Source: an uncultured Oscillospiraceae bacterium (GTDB lineage: Bacteria; Bacillota; Clostridia; Oscillospirales; Ruminococcaceae). From it: a stretch of DNA of 6,453 bases. A model generated the notes under the pieces. The model saw only the letters and a list, made by a program, of their open reading frames with translations, searched no databases and was not told the DNA's origin. The stretch is from positions 1 through 6,453 of the forward strand of contig URGV01000065.1 of assembly GCA_900547455.1 (NCBI GenBank), given 5' to 3'. The position numbers and the translations under genes are program-made. Shown here one piece after another: positions 1 through 6,453 of the stretch. Positions within the stretch are counted from its first letter, which is position 1, and each line of letters opens with the position of its first letter.

Positions 1-14
1 CCTGGTGAGTCTTT

Positions 15-43
15 GGTGACTTTCTTCTCACAAGAAAGTCACC
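15..43. repeat. Perfect 12-bp inverted repeat (hairpin)
   Basis: The arm GGTGACTTTCTT (15-26) is exactly reverse-complementary to AAGAAAGTCACC (32-43), with a 5-nt loop CTCAC. There is no T-run after the right arm, so it is not a standard intrinsic terminator for the + strand. It sits immediately left of two further GC-rich hairpins. It may end the transcript of an upstream gene outside the window, or be part of an interspersed palindromic repeat; only a genome-wide search would tell. Confidence 0.75.
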
Positions 44-52
44 CGGGGCATG

Positions 53-98
53 GGGCGGAGCGCCCATACATGGGGGCGAGGGGGCAGCGCCCCCTCGC
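53..98. repeat. Two GC-rich hairpins in tandem
   Basis: GGGCG (53-57) pairs with CGCCC (61-65) across a 3-nt loop. GCGAGGGGGC (76-85) pairs perfectly with GCCCCCTCGC (89-98) across the 3-nt loop AGC, and this stem can extend outward using the G-run at 72-75 and the C-run at 101-104 with a two-base bulge. Together with the 15-43 hairpin this makes a block of about 90 bp of stacked palindromes, which is the look of an intergenic palindromic repeat. An open frame runs through the block into the ATPase gene, but translated palindromes are low-complexity and are not taken as coding. Confidence 0.7.
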
Positions 99-106
99 AT
101 CCCCCG

Positions 107-135
107 TTCTTTTCTGCTGCGAACAAGCATATACT
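107..135 (+). promoter_or_regulatory. Possible promoter of the calcium ATPase gene
   Basis: TATACT at 130-135 resembles a -10 box. Seventeen bases upstream lies TTCTTT (107-112), a poor -35 match. Transcription would start near 142, leaving a leader of about 40 nt before the ATG at 185. The weak -35 and the absence of an extended -10 TG make this tentative. Confidence 0.3.
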
Positions 136-184
136 CTACCGTCCGGAAAAACGAAAACCCAAAAAGGAAAGGACGGTTTTGAAA

Positions 185-2877
<2,693 letters not shown>

Positions 2878-2881
<4 letters not shown>

Positions 2882-2906
2882 TTTTATGTAAAATTCATGT
2901 TATAAT
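2878..2906 (+). promoter_or_regulatory. Extended -10 promoter for the membrane protein/LUD operon
   Basis: TTGATT (2878-2883), a 17-bp spacer, then TGTTATAAT (2898-2906), which combines a consensus -10 box with an extended -10 TG. The -35 hexamer overlaps the TGA stop (2879-2881) of the ATPase gene. Transcription should start near 2913, about 50 nt before the ATG at 2963. This is a near-ideal housekeeping-type site, so the downstream pair need not depend on read-through from the ATPase gene. Confidence 0.85.
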
Positions 2907-2920
2907 ATAGCCACAACAAA

Positions 2921-2954
2921 CTTTCAGGAAGATGATAAGTTGTCTCTCTGAAAG
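2921..2954 (+). promoter_or_regulatory. Leader inverted repeat overlapping the ribosome binding site
   Basis: CTTTCAG (2921-2927) is complementary to CTGAAAG (2948-2954) across a 20-nt loop. The right arm runs into the ribosome binding site AAAGGGA (2951-2957) of the gene starting at 2963, so folding would partly hide that site. The stem is only 7 bp with a long loop, so a regulatory role is a guess. Confidence 0.35.
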
Positions 2955-2962
2955 GGAATTTT

Positions 2963-3415
2963 ATGTGGGTGGCGATTCATTTGTACAAGAACATTTTATT
3001 TTACACCATGCTCATCGGGGCGGTCACAAGGCTTATTTCGGCCGGGATGCTCGCCATGATGGGAAAGATCAATCTGCCGGTGGAGCTGGTCATCCTGTCG
3101 CTTGCCATCGCCTTTTTCGGCTTTGTGCTGGTTGTCAAAAGGCAGGTCTTCTCCATCAAGCTCTCGGAGGTGGTGGCCTACCACGTGGCCGCGGACCTGG
3201 CTGCCATTATCTCGATGGTCGTGCTGCACTTTTATGTGGTGGACATCTCGCTGATCGAGACGCTCATCACCGGCTCGGTGCTCAGCGTTCTGGTTAGCGT
3301 CACGCTGCTGTTTTTGACCTTCCGCAGAAAGCGGTACATCACAATCCGCCAGCGCCGCGAGGAACAGGGCGAGGCGGCTCCCTCCAAGACGGTCAGCGTG
3401 CCGGCAAAGCAGTAA
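2963..3415 (+). CDS. Small membrane protein with four predicted helices
   Basis: Encodes 150 residues. I do not recognise a family. Hydrophobic segments lie at about residues 9-31, 39-59, 70-97 and 103-119, so it is very probably a four-pass inner-membrane protein. A short basic stretch (RRKRY and following) and a charged tail of about 30 residues rich in R, E and K follow the last helix and are likely cytoplasmic by the positive-inside rule. There are no cysteines and no obvious catalytic motif. The ATG at 2963 has AAAGGGA (2951-2957) 5 nt upstream. It is the first gene after a strong promoter and lies 37 nt upstream of the LUD-domain gene, so the two are probably co-transcribed; this hints at, but does not show, a shared function. 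It could be a small transporter-like or holin-like protein, but nothing here supports either. The gene is confident; the function is unknown. Confidence 0.85.
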   Translation: MWVAIHLYKNILFYTMLIGAVTRLISAGMLAMMGKINLPVELVILSLAIAFFGFVLVVKRQVFSIKLSEVVAYHVAADLAAIISMVVLHFYVVDISLIETLITGSVLSVLVSVTLLFLTFRRKRYITIRQRREEQGEAAPSKTVSVPAKQ

Positions 3416-3452
3416 GGAAATTTTTTTGACAGCGGGAAGGAAGGGTAACAAG

Positions 3453-4094
3453 ATGGATGAACACAAACAGGCGGTGCTGCAAAAGCGCATCGAAAAGACG
3501 ATGAAGGCGCTGGAGCGCAACAAGATGAAGCCGTTTTACGCCAAGGATAAGGGGGAGGCGCTGCGGATTGTGCAGAGCCTGCTGCAGCCGGGGCAGACGA
3601 TTACCTGCGGCGGCTCGGTGACCCTGTCCGAGTGCGGCATCATCGACCTGCTGAGGAGCGGCCAGTACCATTATCTGGACCGCGACCGGCCGGACCTGAC
3701 GCCCGAGCAGAAAAAGCAGATTTTCCGTCAGGCCTTCTCGGCGGACGTCTACCTGATGAGCAGCAACGCCGTGACCGAGGAGGGCGAGCTTTACAACGTC
3801 GACGGCAACTCCAACCGCGTCGCCGCCCTGGCTTATGGGCCGGACAGCGTGATTGTGGTGGCGGGCTGCAACAAGATTGTGCCGGACCTCGCCGCCGCCG
3901 TCGAGCGGGTGAAGAAGATTGCGGCTCCGGTCAACGCGACCCGGCTGCACTGCAGCACCCCCTGCGCCAAAACCGGCGAGTGTATGAACTGCCACAGCGA
4001 CGGCAGAATCTGCTGCAACTACCTTGTCAGCGCCCAGCAGCGCCACCAGGACCGCATCAAGGTCATCCTGGTGGGGGAGGAGCTGGGGTATTAA
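3453..4094 (+). CDS. LUD-domain protein (LutC/YkgG-like, DUF162) with Cys-rich C-terminus
   Basis: Encodes 213 residues, the usual size for stand-alone LUD-domain proteins often annotated 'lactate utilization protein'. Recognised by the glycine-rich ITCGGSVTLSECGI near residues 50-63, the central ADVYLMSSNAVTEEGELYNVDG block, the GPDSVIVVAG strand and the closing VGEELGY. A cluster C-x3-C-x5-C-x2-C-x6-C-C occupies residues 167-188 (C167, C171, C177, C180, C187, C188) and could bind a metal or Fe-S centre. LutC works with LutA and LutB in oxidising lactate to pyruvate; neither partner is in the window, so lactate oxidation should not be assumed and the true role of these single-gene relatives is unknown. 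The ATG at 3453 is preceded by AGGAAGGG (3438-3445) at 7-nt spacing, far better than the in-frame TTG at 3426. It shares a transcript with the preceding membrane protein and is followed by a hairpin terminator. Confidence 0.9.
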   Translation: MDEHKQAVLQKRIEKTMKALERNKMKPFYAKDKGEALRIVQSLLQPGQTITCGGSVTLSECGIIDLLRSGQYHYLDRDRPDLTPEQKKQIFRQAFSADVYLMSSNAVTEEGELYNVDGNSNRVAALAYGPDSVIVVAGCNKIVPDLAAAVERVKKIAAPVNATRLHCSTPCAKTGECMNCHSDGRICCNYLVSAQQRHQDRIKVILVGEELGY

Positions 4095-4107
4095 ACATGG
4101 AATCAAA

Positions 4108-4149
4108 CGCCATCCCAAAAGCGTTCGCTGATTTTGGGATGGCGCTTTT
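4108..4149 (+). terminator. Hairpin terminator after the LUD gene
   Basis: CGCCATCCCAAAA (4108-4120) is perfectly complementary to TTTTGGGATGGCG (4132-4144), a 13-bp stem, followed by CTTTT. The 11-nt loop can fold a small inner stem (AGCG/CGCT, overlapping the arm). The T-run is short, so termination may be partial, but the position 14 nt after the stop codon and just before a new promoter fits an intrinsic terminator. Confidence 0.75.
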
Positions 4150-4182
4150 GTGCCCGGGGGACCATGATTCCTCAAATTTTTC

Positions 4183-4211
4183 TTGACGAAAGCGCCAAGA
4201 TATGGTATAAG
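4183..4211 (+). promoter_or_regulatory. Extended -10 promoter of the DegV-family gene
   Basis: TTGACG (4183-4188), a 17-bp spacer, then TGGTATAAG (4203-4211): five of six -35 consensus bases, five of six -10 bases, and an extended -10 TG. The predicted start near 4218 gives an untranslated leader of about 95 nt before the ATG at 4313, long for a simple gene. Confidence 0.85.
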
Positions 4212-4225
4212 TAGGCAGGTGAATT

Positions 4226-4278
4226 GGATAAGTAACAGTTGTTGCAACAGAAAGCGGGCGCAGCTGTTGGTTTTATCC
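4226..4278 (+). promoter_or_regulatory. Structured leader of the DegV-family gene
   Basis: Nested complementarity: GGATAA (4226-4231) with TTATCC (4273-4278), and AACAG (4234-4238) with CTGTT (4264-4268), separated by small internal loops. Inside is a perfect 10-bp palindrome TGTTGCAACA (4240-4249). The whole could fold as a long imperfect stem, or the palindrome could be a protein-binding site on DNA. It matches no riboswitch class I recognise, and no terminator or ribosome-site sequestration is evident. Confidence 0.4.
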
Positions 4279-4312
4279 GTTGAAAATATACAAGACAAAG
4301 GGGTAGTTGGCA

Positions 4313-5170
4313 ATGAATGAAGAAATCATCCTGGTAGCGGAAACCGGTTCCGACCTGACGCCGCAGCAGGCGCAGGAAAACGGCATCTATCTGGTGCCGA
4401 TGCACGTCACGATGGGCGACCAGACGCTGGACGACGGGTCCTTCCCGCCGGAGGAGGTCTGCGCCTATTATCAGAAGACCGGCACGGTGCCAAAAACCAG
4501 CGCCAGCGGACCCTTCGATTTTAAGACGGTGTTCGACCGGCTGCACGAGCAGTTCCCGAACAAAAAGATTCTGCACCTGGCCTACTCGGCGGTGACCACC
4601 GCCTCCTATCACAACGCCCTGCTGGAGGGGGAGCACCGCGACTACGTCACCAGCATCGACACCAAGCACGTCTCGGTGGGGCAGGCGGCGGTGGTGCTGC
4701 ACGCCGCCAAGCTGCTGCGCGAGCAGCCGGGCATCTCGGTGGAGGAGCTGGCAAAGCAGGTGCTGGAAAACGCCGCGCGCACCTGCATGTGCTTTATCCC
4801 GCAGAATCTGGACTACCTGCGCGCGGGCGGCAGGGTGAGCAACGCGGTGGCGCTGGTGGGCAACATCCTGGGCCTGCACCCGTGCATCGAGATTCTGGAT
4901 GGCAAGCTGATGGCCAAAAAGAAGTACCGCGGGTCGCTGGCCAAGATTGTGCCCAACCTCATCCGCGAGTACACCGAGCACAACCGCCTGCAGAAGGATC
5001 ACCTCTACTTCATCTGGTCGCCGGGCCTACCGGACGAGATCAAGCGCCTGGCCGAACAGACTGCCGCCGGACTTGGCTACCACAATGTGGAGTGGATGAA
5101 GACCGGCTGTGTCATCACCTGCCACGGCGGCCCGGGGTGCTTTGGCATCGTTGGGGTGAGGGAAGCGTAG
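4313..5170 (+). CDS. DegV family (FakB-type) fatty-acid-binding protein
   Basis: Encodes 285 residues, the standard length for the DegV family. Members bind a fatty acid in a pocket between two domains; FakB proteins present it to the kinase FakA so that exogenous fatty acids enter phospholipid synthesis. Visible family signatures: ILVAETGSDL near the N-terminus (6-15), PKTSASGPFDF (60-70, the TS fatty-acid-head motif), the AYSAVTTASYHNA block (90-102), SVGQAAVV (121-128), LDYLRAGGRVS (167-177) and VITCHGGPGCFGI (267-279) with H271. There is no signal peptide or membrane segment, so it is cytoplasmic. The ATG at 4313 is favoured over the in-frame TTG at 4307: AAAGGGG (4297-4303) is 9 nt from the ATG but only 3 nt from the TTG. 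It is transcribed from its own promoter after a structured leader; no clear terminator follows. FakA is not in the window and the ligand is not predictable from sequence. Confidence 0.93.
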   Translation: MNEEIILVAETGSDLTPQQAQENGIYLVPMHVTMGDQTLDDGSFPPEEVCAYYQKTGTVPKTSASGPFDFKTVFDRLHEQFPNKKILHLAYSAVTTASYHNALLEGEHRDYVTSIDTKHVSVGQAAVVLHAAKLLREQPGISVEELAKQVLENAARTCMCFIPQNLDYLRAGGRVSNAVALVGNILGLHPCIEILDGKLMAKKKYRGSLAKIVPNLIREYTEHNRLQKDHLYFIWSPGLPDEIKRLAEQTAAGLGYHNVEWMKTGCVITCHGGPGCFGIVGVREA

Positions 5171-5261
5171 GCTTTGGCTTATGCTTCATGCGGATAGCCT
5201 GTGGCGGCCTGCGTCGAACCAAAAGCAAACTTCATTCCTTTTCAGTATAGCCCTCTGAAGG

Positions 5262-5282
5262 ACACATTTTGTGTGGTATAAT
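5262..5282 (+). promoter_or_regulatory. Extended -10 promoter of fic with spacer palindrome
   Basis: TGGTATAAT (5274-5282) is a consensus -10 with extended -10 TG. The -35 region (TCTGAA, 5254-5259) is poor, as often seen when the extended -10 is present. Directly upstream, ACACA-TTT-TGTGT (5262-5274) is a perfect 13-bp palindrome in the spacer, a place where a bound repressor would block RNA polymerase. A second, looser inverted repeat, TTCAG (5241-5245) / CTGAA (5255-5259), covers the -35 region. Transcription would start near 5289, downstream of the upstream ATG at 5281, so that ATG cannot be the start codon. Confidence 0.7.
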
Positions 5283-5310
5283 GAAAAAAAGGATTTGGAA
5301 AAGAGGTGCT

Positions 5311-5919
5311 ATGTTGACCTTAGAAAACAAGCTGCATCTGACAAACGCGGTGGACCTTGCAAGGGAAGAGGAACGGATCAGCAAGAAAAAGGCGGTGGAG
5401 CTGTTTGAAAGCGGGTATCTGGATACGCTGAAACCCGGTTCCCTGGAAGCGCTGCAGAAGATTCACGCCTATCTGTTCTCGGAAATCTATGATTTTGCCG
5501 GTCAGATTCGCACCGTCAACCTGGCAAAGGGAAACTTCCGCTTTGCACCGGTGATGTATCTGGAGGCGGCCTTAAAAAATGTGGAGGCGATGCCGCAGTC
5601 GACCTTTGATGAGATTGTCGAAAAGTATGTGGAGATGAACATCGCCCACCCGTTCCGGGAAGGCAACGGCCGCAGCACGCGCATCTGGCTGGACCTGATG
5701 CTCAAAAAAGAGCTGCACAAGGTGGTGGACTGGAGCCGCGTGGACAAAACCGACTATCTGCTGGCGATGGAGCGCAGCCCGATCAAGGATATTGAAATCA
5801 AATATCTGCTGAGCCAGGCGCTGACCGATGAGGTGAGCAGCCGGGAGGTCTATATGAAGGGCATCGACGCAAGCTACTACTATGAAGGCTACACCGTCTA
5901 TAAGACAGAGGAATTATAA
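5311..5919 (+). CDS. fic: Fic-domain protein, probable class III (self-inhibited) AMP transferase
   Basis: Encodes 202 residues. Fic enzymes usually transfer AMP from ATP to a Ser, Thr or Tyr of a target protein. The catalytic motif [12 protein letters not shown] (113-124) is complete: H113 is the general base, E117 the metal ligand, and N119 and R121/R124 bind the nucleotide phosphates. Upstream lie the helix [17 protein letters not shown] and the flap strand around GNFRFAP that positions the target. Near the C-terminus S188-YYY-E192-G193 matches the inhibitory [S/T]xxxE[G/N] motif, placed after the Fic core as in class III proteins such as Neisseria NmFic (191 residues), where the glutamate blocks ATP binding. 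Three tyrosines (189-191) sit in this motif, where NmFic is autoadenylylated. The start at ATG 5311 has AGAGG (5302-5306) 4 nt upstream and follows the predicted transcription start; the ATG at 5281 lies inside the -10 box. Codons look less GC-rich than in the neighbours, which could mean transfer. No separate antitoxin gene is adjacent, as expected for class III. Confidence 0.93.
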   Translation: MLTLENKLHLTNAVDLAREEERISKKKAVELFESGYLDTLKPGSLEALQKIHAYLFSEIYDFAGQIRTVNLAKGNFRFAPVMYLEAALKNVEAMPQSTFDEIVEKYVEMNIAHPFREGNGRSTRIWLDLMLKKELHKVVDWSRVDKTDYLLAMERSPIKDIEIKYLLSQALTDEVSSREVYMKGIDASYYYEGYTVYKTEEL

Positions 5920-5932
5920 AGGCAGAATATTG

Positions 5933-5970
5933 AAAAAAGGCTGTTCCCGTGATGGGAACAGCCTTTTTTT
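5933..5970 (+). terminator. Strong intrinsic terminator after fic
   Basis: GGCTGTTCCC (5939-5948) pairs perfectly with GGGAACAGCC (5954-5963) across a 5-nt loop, followed by seven T (5964-5970). An A-run (5933-5938) before the stem extends the pairing and makes it potentially bidirectional. It lies 13 nt after the fic stop codon. Confidence 0.95.
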
Positions 5971-6059
5971 GCGCCCTGGGATTATGAGCGCAGGGACAAC
6001 CTATGCCTGGGTACGAAGCGAAAACCTGTTCCCCCAATAAAAATTGAAGAAAAATATAG
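5971..6059. other. Intergenic stretch with no feature
   Basis: No open frame with a ribosome binding site, no promoter and no convincing repeat. The sequence moves from GC-rich to AT-rich toward the right, reaching an A-rich run (6037-6063) that abuts the next hairpin. Confidence 0.6.
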
Positions 6060-6087
6060 AAAAGTTGCACGTCTGCGTGCAACTTTT
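6060..6087. terminator. Perfect 12-bp hairpin, terminator-like on either strand
   Basis: AAAAGTTGCACG (6060-6071) pairs with CGTGCAACTTTT (6076-6087) across the loop TCTG. On the + strand the right arm ends in four T and then G-rich sequence, so it is a weak terminator. Read on the - strand it ends in TTTT followed by T-rich sequence, so it would better terminate a leftward transcript. There is no known leftward gene in the window. It could instead be a structural part of the repeat array that begins about 47 bp to the right. Confidence 0.55.
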
Positions 6088-6133
6088 GGGCCAAATGGGG
6101 GGTATTAGTGAAGGGGGAAATGCAGCGGCGGCT

Positions 6134-6296
6134 CTGTGCAGTTTGTGCAGTTTCTGTGCAGCCAACAAATGGCTTCATTACGCCAATTATTGGGCCTGCT
6201 GCACAAACTGCACAGTGTTTTTATAAAAAGATATTTATATAGATATATAGAGAGAGGAGTTAGGAAATCTCTGTGCAGTTTGTGCAGTTTGTGCAC
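6134..6296. repeat. Iteron-like array of eight TGTGCAG units in three clusters, middle one inverted
   Basis: Cluster A (+): TGTGCAG at 6135-6141, 6144-6150 and 6155-6161. Cluster B (- orientation): CTGCACA at 6199-6205 and 6208-6214. Cluster C (+): TGTGCAG at 6272-6278 and 6281-6287, and TGTGCAC at 6290-6296. Spacing inside clusters is 9 bp (unit TGTGCAGTT), except the last step in A (11 bp). The 17-mer CTGTGCAGTTTGTGCAG is identical at 6134-6150 and 6271-6287 and occurs exactly reversed at 6199-6215, so B can pair with A or C. Between A and B lie two small hairpins (AGCCA/TGGCT at 6160-6174 and CCAAT/ATTGG at 6183-6193). Eight units on both strands next to AT-rich DNA resemble iterons of a replication origin or multiple binding sites for one protein. 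Not a CRISPR: there are no regular spacers and the orientation is mixed. Confidence 0.85.
6216..6270. other. AT-rich segment between inverted repeat clusters
   Basis: Fifty-five bases, mostly A and T over the first 35, lying exactly between cluster B and the oppositely oriented cluster C. It contains the perfect 12-bp palindrome TTTTTATAAAAA (6218-6229) and an alternating TATATAGATATATAG run. An easily melted block flanked by inverted protein-site-like repeats is what an origin unwinding element looks like, but a promoter region is also possible (TATAAA at 6222-6227, no good -35). Confidence 0.5.
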
Positions 6297-6453
6297 CGAC
6301 CCAGTAATTGCTACCCCCTAATCGGCCTCTATCTGCTATGTACGCCCCGTACTCCCCACCGGGCATCCAGCAGTTTTTTTCCTAAATAAAGGAAAGGCTA
6401 TCGGCAGCCTCATCTGCCGCGCCTCCCCCGAGGATGCCGCAGACCCTGTACCC
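6297..6453. other. Right-end stretch with no supportable gene
   Basis: No frame has a start codon with a ribosome binding site. On the - strand two short frames run in from the right edge: one from 6453 to a TAG at 6382-6384, the other from 6452 to a TAG at 6336-6338. Either could be the tail of a leftward gene outside the window, but they are too short to judge. A small hairpin CGGCAG/CTGCCG (6402-6407 with 6414-6419) and a T7 run (6374-6380) are visible. Nothing resembles a tRNA or rRNA. Confidence 0.4.

Noticed and set aside
50..184. In-frame 45-residue N-terminal extension of the calcium ATPase
   Set aside because: It is translated from palindromic repeat DNA, lacks a suitable ribosome binding site, and the family N-terminus begins at the ATG at 185.
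4271..4279. TTATCCGTT as a DnaA box
   Set aside because: It departs from TTATCCACA in the last three positions and is single; its TTATCC is better explained as one arm of the leader inverted repeat.
5169..5200. Possible terminator after the DegV gene (AGGCT/AGCCT)
   Set aside because: Only 5 bp pair, with a 22-nt loop and no T-run, so it is not supportable.
5210..5226. GGTTCGA on the - strand, reminiscent of a tRNA T-loop
   Set aside because: The flanking bases do not form a T-stem and no acceptor, D or anticodon arms can be drawn.
6120..6242. 40-codon + strand frame from ATG 6120 through the repeat array, with GAAGGGGG just upstream
   Set aside because: The ribosome-site spacing is only 2-3 nt, the peptide simply translates the repeats (CAVCAV), and inverted copies of the same DNA argue that it is a DNA or RNA element rather than a gene.
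6105..6296. - strand frame of 63 codons starting with GTG in cluster C
   Set aside because: No ribosome binding site, and the repeated LH/CTNCT-type peptide reflects the 9-bp repeats.
6134..6296. CRISPR array
   Set aside because: The repeats are 7-9 bp, in tandem without unique spacers, and in both orientations.

Overview
The window reads as a chromosomal stretch from a GC-rich Firmicute, most likely an anaerobic gut Clostridia of the Oscillospiraceae/Ruminococcaceae kind. This is inferred from GC-rich codon use inside genes, AT-rich Gram-positive promoters (TTGAnn / TGnTATAAT), strong AGGAGG-like ribosome binding sites and the gene families present; it is not proven. All five confident genes are on the + strand, and together they cover about 185-5919.

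Layout. 1-184: non-coding leader carrying three perfect hairpins, possibly a repeated palindromic element. 185-2881: a type IIA (SERCA/PMCA-like) calcium-transporting P-type ATPase with every catalytic motif intact. 2963-3415 and 3453-4094: a short operon with its own strong extended -10 promoter, encoding an unrecognised four-helix membrane protein and a LUD-domain (LutC/YkgG-like, DUF162) protein with a six-cysteine C-terminal cluster; it closes with a hairpin at 4108-4149. 4313-5170: a DegV/FakB-type fatty-acid-binding protein, transcribed from its own extended -10 promoter through a leader of about 95 nt rich in inverted repeats. 5311-5919: a stand-alone Fic-domain protein (AMP-transferase type) that carries both the complete HPFREGNGR catalytic motif and a C-terminal S-x3-E-G autoinhibitory motif, so it looks like a self-regulated class III Fic. 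Its promoter contains a 13-bp palindrome in the spacer, and a textbook terminator follows the gene.

5971-6453 has no supportable gene. It holds a 12-bp-stem hairpin (6060-6087) and eight copies of a TGTGCAG-type unit arranged in three clusters, mostly at 9-bp period. The middle cluster is inverted, and an AT-rich segment of 55 bp lies between the second and third clusters. This iteron-like array is the most unusual thing in the window; it could be a replication origin, a recombinase or relaxase site, or a multi-site operator, and the sequence alone does not decide.

The genes do not form one pathway. Separate promoters and terminators show at least four transcription units: calcium homeostasis; the membrane protein/LUD pair; fatty-acid delivery; and Fic. 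The nearest thing to an exciting system is the solitary autoinhibited Fic next to the iteron-like array, which could mark the edge of an accessory or mobile region continuing beyond the right end.
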